Origin: Arthrobacter sp. Leaf141
GTDB taxonomy: Bacteria; Actinomycetota; Actinomycetes; Actinomycetales; Micrococcaceae
DNA length: 64,000 nt
Reading direction: 5' to 3'
Assembly: GCF_001424565.1 (NCBI RefSeq)
Contig: NZ_LMOL01000040.1
Span: 1 to 64,000, forward strand
Shown here: positions 50,736-58,854 of the stretch, piece by piece
How positions within the stretch are numbered: the stretch's first letter is position 1
Layout: each line of letters starts with the position of its first letter
Position numbers and translations under genes: made by a program
The notes under the pieces: model-generated
Seen by the model: only the letters and a program-made list of their open reading frames with translations
The model's database searches: none
What the model was told of the DNA's origin: nothing

Positions 50736-51236
50736 GTGGCCGTCCAGCCGCTGCGGGCAGGCCGGCGCCGCCGGTTCGAACCCATCGACCAGGAGACGCT
50801 CCGCCACGAACTGGCACTGAACCGCCAGCAGGTGGCGCAGGCGGACAGCAGCGTACGCGGCGCCCTTAGGCTGCGGAACGACACCGTCGCCCAGGCCCTG
50901 GCCGACGGCGTATCGGTGGCCAAAATCGCCGACGCCGCGGGCGTCGGCAAAGTGGACGTTCGACGGCGGATCGGCGCCGGCTACACGGAGCTGCAACCGG
51001 CGGGCTGGCCGGCCGGGACTCACCTCGAAGCGATCCGCGGCTGTACGAAGGCCCTGGCTGCCGCCGTCGAGCGTAAGAGCGCGCTGGAAGTACGACGCCG
51101 GTCCCTTACCGTGATGGCGCTGAAGACAGGCCAGCTGGACCTCTTCGAAGTCGCATCCCTGGCCGCCGTTCCGCCCGAGAGGATCCGCCGCGAAATGCGC
51201 GGGATAACCCTCCGGAGCGTGCGGCTGGCGAACTAG
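50736..51236 (+). CDS. Helical DNA-binding-like hypothetical protein
   Basis: The protein has about 166 residues if GTG 50736 is the start; the open frame begins at 50628 but overlaps the previous small gene. It is rich in Arg, Ala and Leu, with a helix-turn-helix-like segment VAQALADGVSVAKIADAAGV followed by KVDVRRRIG, and a second possible one near VASLAAVPPERIRREM. No clear family. It ends 14 bp before the convergent TetR gene. The start is uncertain because no ribosome site is close. Confidence 0.5.
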   Translation: MAVQPLRAGRRRRFEPIDQETLRHELALNRQQVAQADSSVRGALRLRNDTVAQALADGVSVAKIADAAGVGKVDVRRRIGAGYTELQPAGWPAGTHLEAIRGCTKALAAAVERKSALEVRRRSLTVMALKTGQLDLFEVASLAAVPPERIRREMRGITLRSVRLAN

Positions 51237-51250
51237 GCCCAGGGTTCAGT

Positions 51251-51841
51251 TCAGTCCGTGGCCGCGGACTTGTTCCCGTCCCAGCCAACCAGGGCGCCCC
51301 GAAGCGCGGCCACCAGCCGCTCAGTGGCTTGCTTCTTATTCAAGCCAACGGTGTTGATCAGGTCGAGGATTTCGCGGGGATCAAACAGGATGTTCCAGAG
51401 GAACATTGCCTCGTCCCCCAGCGGGCTCAGTCCCAGCTCGGCGCAGGCTTCCTCCAGCGGGCGCTGCAGTGCCTCGGCCTGGACGGTGAGGTAGAAAGCC
51501 CCGGTCCGGAGCCGGGCGAGGTATCCCTCGCCCGAACGCGTGTAGAGCATGGCCCCGCCGTGTTTGACCACCAGGTCCACCCATTTGCGGCTGACCGCTT
51601 CGAGCAGCTCAAGGCCGCTGGTGGTCTGCTTCAAGCTGTAGTCCCGCAGCTTGTGGCCCACGTTGAAGCGGTACTCGGCCAGGACATCCTCAACGGACGC
51701 AAAATGCCGGTATGCCGTGGCCGTGGAGATCTCGGCGTGCTTGGCGATGTCCGTCATGTTGATGGTCCCCCGCCGGGCGGCAAACAGTGCACCGGCCGCG
51801 TTGACCAGTTCCCTGCGGTTACGTTGGGTATCGCTTCGCAT
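51251..51841 (-). CDS. TetR-family regulator, paralogue A
   Basis: The protein has 196 residues from ATG 51841. The DNA-binding domain is NMTDIAKHAEISTATAYRHF. The ligand domain contains LYTRSGEGYLARLRTGAFYL and DEAMFLWNILFDPREILDLI. It is closely similar along its whole length to the next upstream TetR (51872-52486), with the same recognition helix STATAYRHFASV. The pair probably regulates the genes carrying the ATGAGAA-N4-TTCTCAT sites. It is the last gene of the minus-strand cluster. Confidence 0.88.
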   Translation of the reverse strand: MRSDTQRNRRELVNAAGALFAARRGTINMTDIAKHAEISTATAYRHFASVEDVLAEYRFNVGHKLRDYSLKQTTSGLELLEAVSRKWVDLVVKHGGAMLYTRSGEGYLARLRTGAFYLTVQAEALQRPLEEACAELGLSPLGDEAMFLWNILFDPREILDLINTVGLNKKQATERLVAALRGALVGWDGNKSAATD

Positions 51842-51871
51842 TCCCGGGCCCCTTTCTGTTGCGTACCAAGC

Positions 51872-52486
51872 TTATTGCCTCGGCCCGCCGATCGGGCCGC
51901 ACCAGCCCTTCAAGGCCCCCACCAGCGTGGCTGCCAGCCGCCGGGCGGTCTCCTCGGGGCCCAATCCCAGCGTCTCGATCAGGTCGAAGATTTCGCGCGG
52001 ATCGAACAGAACGTTCCACAGGAACATGGCCTCATCGCCTGGGTCATCCACGCCGAGTTCAAGGCAGGTGTCCCGAAGCGCCGCGCCCAGGGCGTCAGCC
52101 TGGACGGTCAGGTGCGTGGCACCTGTACGCAGCCGCGCCAGGTAGCCTTCGCCGGACCGGGTGTGGACCATCGCGCGGCCGTGGGTCACCACCAGGGTGA
52201 CCCACTTGGTGCTGACAAGGCGCAGCAGCTCCAGCCCCGTCGCCTGCTGCTGCTGGCTGAACTCCAGCAGTTCGCTGCCCACCTCGAACCGGAAGCGGGC
52301 CAGGACCTCATCGACGGAGGCAAAATGCCGGTACGCGGTGGCGGTCGAGACCTCGGCGGCCCGGGCAATGTCCGCCATGGTGGCCTGGTGGCCTTCGGCG
52401 AACAGTTTTCCGGCAGAACGGATGATGAGCTTCCGGTTGCGGAGCGTGTCGCTGCGCAGTCCGGGAACTGCGGCAGTGGTGGCCAA
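51872..52486 (-). CDS. TetR-family regulator, paralogue B
   Basis: The protein has about 204 residues from TTG 52486, five bases after the aminotransferase stop; the frame running to 52912 is overlong and antisense-like. The DNA-binding domain is TMADIARAAEVSTATAYRHF, and the ligand domain VHTRSGEGYLARLRTGATHL with DEAMFLWNVLFDPREIFDLI mirrors paralogue A. No ATG exists near the start; GTG/CTG alternatives are possible. Cotranscription with the aminotransferase and SDR suggests autoregulation through operator site 2. Confidence 0.85.
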   Translation of the reverse strand: MATTAAVPGLRSDTLRNRKLIIRSAGKLFAEGHQATMADIARAAEVSTATAYRHFASVDEVLARFRFEVGSELLEFSQQQQATGLELLRLVSTKWVTLVVTHGRAMVHTRSGEGYLARLRTGATHLTVQADALGAALRDTCLELGVDDPGDEAMFLWNVLFDPREIFDLIETLGLGPEETARRLAATLVGALKGWCGPIGGPRQ

Positions 52487-52491
52487 GTGCG

Positions 52492-53661
52492 CTACTTCAA
52501 GTCGGCGAGGCCGGCCGCAAGCCGTTCGACGCCGGCGTTGATGGCTTCGGCACTGGCGGCGTAGGAGAGCCGCAGGTGGAATTCGCCGTTGCGGCCGAAC
52601 TCGCTGCCGGGACGGACTGCCACGCCGTGGTTGCGCAGGTGCGCCACCATTTCCGAGGCCGGCAGGTCGGCGTCGTACTTCGGGAAGAGGTAGAACGCGC
52701 CCTCCGGTGAGCTGACCGTGAGCCCCTGGATGTCCTTCAGGCCGTTGTACATCAGCTCGCGGCGGGCCGCGTAAGAGGCGTGCATCCGCTCGATGTCCGG
52801 CCCGCAGGTCTGCAGGGCGGTGAGCGCGGCCAGCTGGACCGCTGTGTTCATGGAGCCATTGAACGTGTTGTGGACCCTCGCTGCGGAGGCGATGACGTCC
52901 GCGGGACCCCACAGGTAGCCCACCCGCCAGCCGGTCATGGCGTAGCTCTTCGAGAAGGTCTGGCAGTAGATGGTGCGGCCCGCGAGGCCCTCGATTTCCA
53001 GGGCGGACGTGAACGGCTCAGGCGTGTAGACCAGGTCGCTGTAGGCCTCATCGGAGAGGATCAGGATGTCGGTGCCGGCGACCATCAGGGCCAGTGCCTC
53101 GAGCTCCGCGCGGGAGTGGACAATTCCGGTGGGGTTGGACGGGTTGCAGAAGACAAACATCTTCGCCCCGTCGAGGGCGCCCGCCAGCGCTTCCAGGTCC
53201 CAGTGCAGGTTCCCGGCGAGGGGCACCGGAACGATCGTGCCGCCGGCCATGCTGACCAGGTCTGCGTAGAGGGAGTAGGTGGGATCCGGGATGACTACCT
53301 TGTCGCCCGGGTTGACGGTGCCAAGGATCGCGGCGGCCAGCCCTGCCGTGCCGCCCTGGGTGATCAGCACATCGTTGGTGCTGACAGCGGATCCCAGCAG
53401 GGCGCCGATCCGCACGGCCAGTTCGTCGCGGAGGACCGGTTCGCCGAGCAGCGGCGAGTAGTGGGTGTAGCCGTCCTGCAGGGCCTTCGCCGCGGCGTCG
53501 CGGACCTGCTGCGGGGTATCAAAGTCGGGTTCGCCCATGGCCAGGGACACCAGGTCTCCGCTGGACTGCGGCTGCTGGACGCGCAGCGACGTCCGGAGCA
53601 CGCGCTGGACGGCGTCGGAAGGAGGGAAGCTGAGGATACTGGGTGCTGCTGGTGTGGTCAC
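52492..53661 (-). CDS. Class I/II PLP-dependent aminotransferase
   Basis: The protein has 389 residues from GTG 53661 with AAAGGA eight bases upstream. It is fold-type I: FVFCNPSNPTGIVHSRAEL, ILSDEAYSDLVY (Asp and Tyr for PLP) and the lysine motif QTFSKSYAMTGWRVGY. The C-terminal VRPGSEFGRNGEFHLRLSYA holds the carboxylate-binding Arg. It would swap an amino acid's amino group with a 2-oxo acid. In this cluster the likely partner is the ring-opened glutamate analogue released by the PxpABC-like enzyme. Confidence 0.88.
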   Translation of the reverse strand: MTTPAAPSILSFPPSDAVQRVLRTSLRVQQPQSSGDLVSLAMGEPDFDTPQQVRDAAAKALQDGYTHYSPLLGEPVLRDELAVRIGALLGSAVSTNDVLITQGGTAGLAAAILGTVNPGDKVVIPDPTYSLYADLVSMAGGTIVPVPLAGNLHWDLEALAGALDGAKMFVFCNPSNPTGIVHSRAELEALALMVAGTDILILSDEAYSDLVYTPEPFTSALEIEGLAGRTIYCQTFSKSYAMTGWRVGYLWGPADVIASAARVHNTFNGSMNTAVQLAALTALQTCGPDIERMHASYAARRELMYNGLKDIQGLTVSSPEGAFYLFPKYDADLPASEMVAHLRNHGVAVRPGSEFGRNGEFHLRLSYAASAEAINAGVERLAAGLADLK

Positions 53662-53743
53662 GACGGTGTCCTTTCAGACAGGGAGGCAGAGAGTAGTCAG
53701 GGGCGGCGGAAGGGTCCCGGCCGCGTTTTGTTTAGGGATTGCG

Positions 53744-54547
53744 CTATTTACTGCCCTGTGGGAGATCGGTTGCGGGGGCGCCGGTCCAGCGGCTGATCTC
53801 GATGTCGCCAGAGGTGTCCCGCTGCACGGTGGGGGCGATGACCAGTTCCTGGACCACCGTGCGCTGCGGCAGTGTTGCCACCAGGTGGATGGCCCGGGCC
53901 ACATCCTCCGGCTGGACCATGGCGTCCCGTTCCTCCTGGCGCGGCGGGCGGGCCCGGTTGTCCAGGATGGGCGTCGCGGTCTCACCCGGCAGGATGGTCA
54001 CGGCACGCAGCCCCTCGTTGCGGAATGTGGTGTGCAGGTACGTCATGAAGTTCCGGACCGCCGCCTTGGCAGCGCCGTACGCTGCACCGCCCAACAGGTT
54101 CGGGGTCACAGCCGCCAGTGAGGAGACGGTGATGATGGAGCCGGTGTTGCGGCCGAGCATGTCCGGCAGCACCGCCTGGGTGAGCAGGAAGACGGCGTTC
54201 AGGTTCACGTCCAGGACCTGGTTCCATTCCTCTTCTGCGATCCACCGCACGTTCAGGACCTTGCTGGCGCTGCCGGCATTGTTGATGAGAATGTCCACCA
54301 GGCCGACGTTTTGGTGGATCCAGTCCACCAGGGCATCCACCTCGGCCTTGCTGGCGATGTCGGCGGTGCGGACGCAGGACTTGCCGCCGCTTGCTGAAAT
54401 CTCGTTGGAGAGTTTGTCCAGCACGTCCTGCCGCCGCCCTACCAGCACCACGGTGGCACCTTCGGCGGCCAGCAGCTTGGCCGTTTCGCGGCCCATGCCG
54501 GTGCCGGCGCCGGTGATGATGGCAACCTTGCCATTCAGAAGCTCCAT
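53744..54547 (-). CDS. SDR-family oxidoreductase
   Basis: The protein has 267 residues from ATG 54547 (AAAGAGA upstream); the open frame to 54652 is overlong because its 5' end is the operator itself. Cofactor motif VAIITGAGTGMGRETAKLLA, NNAGSAS, catalytic Ser in ITVSSLAAV and Tyr/Lys in YGAAKAAVRNF. It resembles clavulanate/serine-type SDRs of broad specificity. It is the first gene of the SDR-aminotransferase-TetR-TetR transcript, driven from the promoter at 54643-54671 with operator site 2. The substrate is unknown. Confidence 0.85.
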   Translation of the reverse strand: MELLNGKVAIITGAGTGMGRETAKLLAAEGATVVLVGRRQDVLDKLSNEISASGGKSCVRTADIASKAEVDALVDWIHQNVGLVDILINNAGSASKVLNVRWIAEEEWNQVLDVNLNAVFLLTQAVLPDMLGRNTGSIITVSSLAAVTPNLLGGAAYGAAKAAVRNFMTYLHTTFRNEGLRAVTILPGETATPILDNRARPPRQEERDAMVQPEDVARAIHLVATLPQRTVVQELVIAPTVQRDTSGDIEISRWTGAPATDLPQGSK

Positions 54548-54634
54548 GATGCATCTCTTTCGTCCGGCACGCTGCGGGAGGCAGCGCGGCAGTGGCAACC
54601 GGGTAAACCGGATAAAACAAGAACCAAATTGGAT

Positions 54635-54652
54635 ATGAGAATAGTTTCTCAT
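54635..54652. promoter_or_regulatory. Shared-regulon operator, site 2
   Basis: ATGAGAA-TAGT-TTCTCAT is a perfect 7-bp inverted repeat with a 4-bp centre, the best example of the motif. It covers the -10 of the SDR promoter. Confidence 0.8.
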
Positions 54653-54671
54653 TTGAAACTGGGGGCGTCAA
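54643..54671 (-). promoter_or_regulatory. Promoter of the SDR-aminotransferase-TetR transcript
   Basis: On the minus strand TTGACG (54671-54666), a 17-base spacer and GAAACT (54648-54643). The same -10 hexamer and spacing recur at 59575-59603 and 59705-59733. Operator site 2 spans the -10. Confidence 0.55.
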
Positions 54672-54677
54672 CCCTTT

Positions 54678-55730
54678 TCAGGCGGCGCGGGTGCTGGACG
54701 GCGTGCCGGGATCCGCGGCCTCCGCGGCCTCCGCGACGGGAAGCCCGACGGCGGCGAACAGGTTGTGCACCCGCTCCGCCAGCGCGCCGAGCAGCCGCTG
54801 CTGCTCCCGCCAGCGTTCGACGGCGGCCTCCTGGCTGACCCAGCGGAAGGTCATCTTCCGGCCCGGGCTGGCTTGGCCCAGGAGCGGCAGCGAAGCCTTC
54901 GTCGCCACCGCCACAATGGGGTAGCCCGCGGTCAGCGTACGTGAGCGGCCCAGGATGATCAGTTCGTCGCCGTGCGGGATCTCGAAAGCGCCGATCGGGA
55001 CGCCGTGCGACACGATCTCACCCAGCCCTTCGGGATGGATGACCGGGCCGTCCAGGCGGAGGCCCACATGGTCGGATTTGCCGCCCACGGTGTAAATGCT
55101 GCTGCTCAGGAGCTCCCGGATGCCCGGGGTCCTGTCCGTTTCCGGCCCTTCCACCACCTCAACCGTCCAGACGTCGGGGCTGAAGTCGGGCACCGGTACC
55201 GGCAGCCTGAACAGCGGCTGGCCAAGGTAGGGCTGGCTGAAGCCCCGGTACCGGCTGGCAAGTGCTATCTGCTGGCCCGCGACGATCCGCTGCGCAAACC
55301 CCATCCGGGATTCCGGCGCAGCGCTGCCCATAAACCGCGGAGTGTCCAGGTCGCCGCTGAAGGCCAGGTAGTTGCGCATGCCTCCAGTGGCCTTGGAGAT
55401 GACCACCTTGGTCCGGGCCGGCACGCAGACCGGCTGCCACATGGGCACCGGAACCCCGCCGACGGTTACTTCTGCCGGCGTGCCGGTGATGGTGATGAAA
55501 ATGTCATGCGACGGGGTGAACGCGAAGCGTCCGCCCATGATTTCCAGCAGCGCGGCGCCGCGCCGGTTGCCCACAAGGATGTTGGCTGCAGCCGCGGAAT
55601 GCTGGTCGGCGGCGCCCCCGCAGGGCACGCCCATGAACTCGGAGTCCACGCGTCCCAGGTCCTGGAACGTGGACAGCCAGCCGGCCTCGCTGATCGAAAG
55701 GGTGACCGCCTGCTCAGGCTTCGCTGCCAC
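54678..55730 (-). CDS. pxpC: PxpC-like 5-oxoprolinase subunit (biotin-dependent-carboxylase-like)
   Basis: The protein has 350 residues from GTG 55730, overlapping the PxpB-like gene by 17 bp. It has the AHS2/KipA family pattern: GWLSTFQDLGRVDSEFMGVP, GGAADQHSAAAANILVGN, and the late KSDHVGLRLDGPVI and VPIGAFEIPHGDELIILGRS. With PxpA and PxpB this subunit forms an ATP-dependent lactam hydrolase. The C-terminus is longer than usual with an Ala/Glu tail. The cluster context and altered PxpA suggest the substrate may not be plain 5-oxoproline. Confidence 0.85.
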   Translation of the reverse strand: MAAKPEQAVTLSISEAGWLSTFQDLGRVDSEFMGVPCGGAADQHSAAAANILVGNRRGAALLEIMGGRFAFTPSHDIFITITGTPAEVTVGGVPVPMWQPVCVPARTKVVISKATGGMRNYLAFSGDLDTPRFMGSAAPESRMGFAQRIVAGQQIALASRYRGFSQPYLGQPLFRLPVPVPDFSPDVWTVEVVEGPETDRTPGIRELLSSSIYTVGGKSDHVGLRLDGPVIHPEGLGEIVSHGVPIGAFEIPHGDELIILGRSRTLTAGYPIVAVATKASLPLLGQASPGRKMTFRWVSQEAAVERWREQQRLLGALAERVHNLFAAVGLPVAEAAEAADPGTPSSTRAA

Positions 55731-56502
55731 GCCTGCCGCCTTCCTGCTGGTCTGCGGGCGCTACGGGCCGGAGGAACCGGCCTTCGAGCTCCGCCCAGCC
55801 GCTTTCCGGTATGACCTTGAAGGTGACCCTGTCCCCCGGCCGGTAGGACGTTGCCGGATCCTCGCGGATATCGCAGACGGTCAGGGGCGTGCGGCCGATC
55901 ACCTTCCAGCCCGTGGGTCCCGGGAACGGCTGGATGATGGCGCTGGTGCCGGCCACCATCACCGAACCCGGAGCAACGTCCGTCCGGGGTTCGGCGCAGC
56001 GGCTTACCTGGCCCGGGAACTGAACCCCGGCCATCATTGGGGCCATCGCGGCCGCCAACAGGTTAATCGTGAGCACCGACGTGGTGAGCGCTTCAAGTGT
56101 GGCTTCCTGGCTGAGTCCCAGCTCCTCGGCCACCCCGGGAAGGTCGGGCGCAAACTCGTCGCTGACCACCATGGGGACCACAAAGTCCCTCGCGCCCAGG
56201 GCCGGCCCGGCGTCCTGCAGCCCCAGCCCGGCCACTGCGAGCCTGACCGTCTGGGCGAGCTGTCCGTGGCTGACCGCCAGGCAATCGAACTCCACCAGCA
56301 GCGATTCCGCGCCCGCCACCAGGTTCAGCACCCCGTACGGCCGGACCTCGAGCAGGACGTCCCGCAACCGCCTGGCACCGGTCCGCCTGACCTCGGGGTC
56401 GTCGTCGGCGATGCCCAGCATCAGGGCTGAGTCTCCAAACGGGTGCGCCTCAAGGCCGGGCGACCGGCTGGGGTTCGCGGCTGGCGGTGGTTGCGGGGTC
56501 AT
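55714..56502 (-). CDS. pxpB: PxpB-like 5-oxoprolinase subunit
   Basis: The protein has 262 residues from ATG 56502 (AGGA upstream); the open frame to 56706 is overlong. The AHS1/KipI family is recognisable by the start EAHPFGDSALMLGIADDDPE, central LLVEFDCLAVSHGQLAQTVR and the end GWKVIGRTPLTVCDIREDPA with YRPGDRVTFKVI. The middle (VVPMVVSDEFAPDL in place of the usual IPVCY-GxxxGPDL pattern) looks divergent. It overlaps the PxpC-like gene and follows PxpA by 55 bp. Confidence 0.82.
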   Translation of the reverse strand: MTPQPPPAANPSRSPGLEAHPFGDSALMLGIADDDPEVRRTGARRLRDVLLEVRPYGVLNLVAGAESLLVEFDCLAVSHGQLAQTVRLAVAGLGLQDAGPALGARDFVVPMVVSDEFAPDLPGVAEELGLSQEATLEALTTSVLTINLLAAAMAPMMAGVQFPGQVSRCAEPRTDVAPGSVMVAGTSAIIQPFPGPTGWKVIGRTPLTVCDIREDPATSYRPGDRVTFKVIPESGWAELEGRFLRPVAPADQQEGGRRGSEA

Positions 56503-56557
56503 ATGTCCTGCTCGGTGGTGTGACGGCGGTCTGGGGCGGGGGCAATGGAGGCCGCGG

Positions 56558-57364
56558 TCAGGCCGCGGCCGCCGCTTTGGCTTTCTCGGCAAGGACTTCC
56601 TGCAGCCCGGCCGCCTTGACCCCGGCCTTCTCCAGAGCCGCGCGGAGGGCGGTGCCGCTCTCAAGGACCTGCGGGTGGTCGCCGTGGAGGAGGACGACGT
56701 CGGCATCGTGGCCCAGGGGAACCACCTTGCCGGTGACGGCGCGGACCGTTCCCTCGGTCACCACCTGGACAACCCGGCGGCCGATCTCGTCGGGGTCGTG
56801 CAGCAGGGCGCCTTCGGTGTTGCGGGAGACGGGCATGCCGTCCTCGCCGTAGCCGCGGTCCGCCAGGAAAACGTAGCCCACTTCGAGGCCGCGCTTCCGG
56901 GATTCGTCGGCCAGCAGGCCGTTCTGGCAGATCACGATGTAAGACGGGTCGTAGGCCTTGATGGCGTCGGTGATGGCCCGGGCGTGCTTGGCGTCCGTCT
57001 GGGCAATGCTGCCCATCCGGCCGTGCGGGGCCACGTGGCTGATCTTGCCGCCGTGGATCCGGGCGAACGCGTCCAGGGCACCGATCTGGTAGAGGACGTC
57101 CGTGCGGATTTCCTCTTCGCTGGCCTCGATCAGGCGCCGGCCGAAGCCCACCAGGTCGGGGTAGCCGGGGTGGGCGCCGAGCTCGATGCCTCGCTCCACG
57201 CACGACTTCACCGTGGCGTCCATAACGCGCGGGTCCCCGGCGTGGAAGCCGCAGGCGATGTTCGACGCCGTGACCAGGCCCAGGAGGGCCTCATCGTCAC
57301 CGATGCTGTAATTTCCGTAGCTCTCGCCGAGGTCTGCAACGACGGCGACTGAATTGATGCCCAA
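56558..57364 (-). CDS. pxpA: PxpA-like (LamB/YcsF) subunit with altered active-site motif
   Basis: The protein has 268 residues from TTG 57364 with GGGAG six bases upstream; the frame from 57409 lacks a ribosome site. The family is clear: ADLGESYGNYSIGDDEALLG, SNIACGFHAGDPRVMD, LGAHPGYPDLVGFGRRLI and VVLLHGDHPQ. Two conserved blocks differ: the canonical DLNADLGE start is AVVADLGE, and VKPHGxLYN is VAPHGRMGS, with Ala112 in place of Lys. These changes suggest a modified substrate, perhaps a substituted pyroglutamate. It precedes PxpB and PxpC in one transcript. Confidence 0.85.
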   Translation of the reverse strand: MGINSVAVVADLGESYGNYSIGDDEALLGLVTASNIACGFHAGDPRVMDATVKSCVERGIELGAHPGYPDLVGFGRRLIEASEEEIRTDVLYQIGALDAFARIHGGKISHVAPHGRMGSIAQTDAKHARAITDAIKAYDPSYIVICQNGLLADESRKRGLEVGYVFLADRGYGEDGMPVSRNTEGALLHDPDEIGRRVVQVVTEGTVRAVTGKVVPLGHDADVVLLHGDHPQVLESGTALRAALEKAGVKAAGLQEVLAEKAKAAAAA

Positions 57365-57455
57365 GGTGACTCCCAATGGTTCTGGTTGAGGTGGTTCCGG
57401 TCCGGCCACGGCGACCTGCCGGCAATGGCGGCAGGCCGCCGTCGTACGTGTTTTG

Positions 57456-58805
57456 TTAATGGGTGGCCAGCGGCTGGCCCTTCGTTTCCTTCAGGAAGTA
57501 GACCGACGTGAGCGTGATGACGGCGGTGCCCATCGCGGCGTAGGCCGGGACCATGCTGTTGCCGGTTGCCTTGATGATTTCGGTCATCACCAGCGGGGCG
57601 CTGCCGCCGAAGATGATGGTGCTGATGCTGAAGCCGATGCTGTAGGCGCTGTAGCGGACCGTGGTGGGGAACATTTCCGTCAGGACGGTGTGCACAACGG
57701 CGGCATGGCCGGAAAACGCGATCGCCATCACCACGGTGGCGATGCAGGCCAGGGCCATGTTGCCAGTGGTGATCATCGAGAACATCGGGTAGGACACCAG
57801 GGCCATCAGCACGGCGGAGGCGGCGAGGACGGGCTTGCGGCCAATCCGGTCGGAGAGCCGGGCCATCAGCGGGATGCTGATGATGATGGCCACGAGGCTG
57901 ACGGCCGTCACCATCAGCGCCTGCACCATGGTGAAGTTGTTGCCGGTGCCCAGCTGGGTCTTCAGGTAGGTGGGCATGTAGGCGAACAGGAGATAGTAGC
58001 CGGGGCCGTTCAGTGCGGGCAGGAAGATGGTCAGCACAATGGCCTTCAGGTGCCGCTTGGAGGTGAAGACAGCCTTCAGCGGGTTGCGCTCTACTTCGTT
58101 GCGTTCACGCAGGGCGGCGAAATGCGGGGTGTCCTCCATCTTGGAGCGGATGTAGTAGCCCACATAGCCGAGCGGAAGGGCGAAGAGGAACGGGATGCGC
58201 CAGGCCCAGGATTCCATGGTGGCGTCGCCCAGGGTGGTGATAAGGGTGGCGGAGAGTGCACTGCCGAACAGGAGGGCGCAGAAGGAACCCACGGCGATGA
58301 AACTCATGGAGAAGTTGCGGTGCTTGTTGTGCGCGTACTCGCCCACGAACGCCATGGCGCCCGCCACTTCGCCGCCGGCGGAGAAGCCCTGCAGGATGCG
58401 GAACAGGATCAGCAGCGCCGGGGCTGCCCAGCCGATCACGGAGGAAGAGGGGATCAGGCCGATACAGGCGGTGGCGCCGGAGATCAGGAGCAGCAGGACG
58501 GCCAGGAGGTTCTTGCGGCCCAGCTTGTCGCCCAGGAAGCCGCAGATCACGCTGCCGAAGGGCCGGGCCAGGAAGCTGACCAGGAAGCCGACGTTGGTCA
58601 GGAGCAGGGATCCGAGATCCTTGGACCCCATGATGTTGATGGCCAGGTACGTGGTCAGCAGGCCGTAAATGCCATAGTCGTACCATTCCACGAAGGAGCC
58701 CATGGTGCCGGCGAGGGTCGCCTTGCGCACCATCTTGCCGTCAGCGGTGACAACCTTGATTTGTGCGGTATTCAGGTCCACTGAGTCCGTCGATGCAGTA
58801 GTCAT
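57456..58805 (-). CDS. MHS-family MFS transporter
   Basis: The protein has 449 residues from ATG 58805 (AAGAGAGA upstream). Twelve helices are expected; the start TMGSFVEWYDYGIYGLLTTY and the loop GFLGDKLGRKNLLAVLL (MFS motif A) mark the metabolite:proton symporter (shikimate/alpha-ketoglutarate permease) group. It likely imports an organic acid handled by this cluster. It stands between the RraA-like gene (49 bp upstream) and PxpA (91 bp downstream). Confidence 0.88.
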   Translation of the reverse strand: MTTASTDSVDLNTAQIKVVTADGKMVRKATLAGTMGSFVEWYDYGIYGLLTTYLAINIMGSKDLGSLLLTNVGFLVSFLARPFGSVICGFLGDKLGRKNLLAVLLLLISGATACIGLIPSSSVIGWAAPALLILFRILQGFSAGGEVAGAMAFVGEYAHNKHRNFSMSFIAVGSFCALLFGSALSATLITTLGDATMESWAWRIPFLFALPLGYVGYYIRSKMEDTPHFAALRERNEVERNPLKAVFTSKRHLKAIVLTIFLPALNGPGYYLLFAYMPTYLKTQLGTGNNFTMVQALMVTAVSLVAIIISIPLMARLSDRIGRKPVLAASAVLMALVSYPMFSMITTGNMALACIATVVMAIAFSGHAAVVHTVLTEMFPTTVRYSAYSIGFSISTIIFGGSAPLVMTEIIKATGNSMVPAYAAMGTAVITLTSVYFLKETKGQPLATH

Positions 58806-58854
58806 TAGGTCTCTCTTAGTTTAGGGCTGGTCCTTGGCGCGGTGAAGCGCCGGG

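Noticed and set aside
57453..58784. A 443-codon open frame on the plus strand
   Set aside because: It is exactly antisense to the MHS transporter gene and is His/Gly/Glu-rich, a usual shadow of a high-GC membrane-protein gene. It has no family features.
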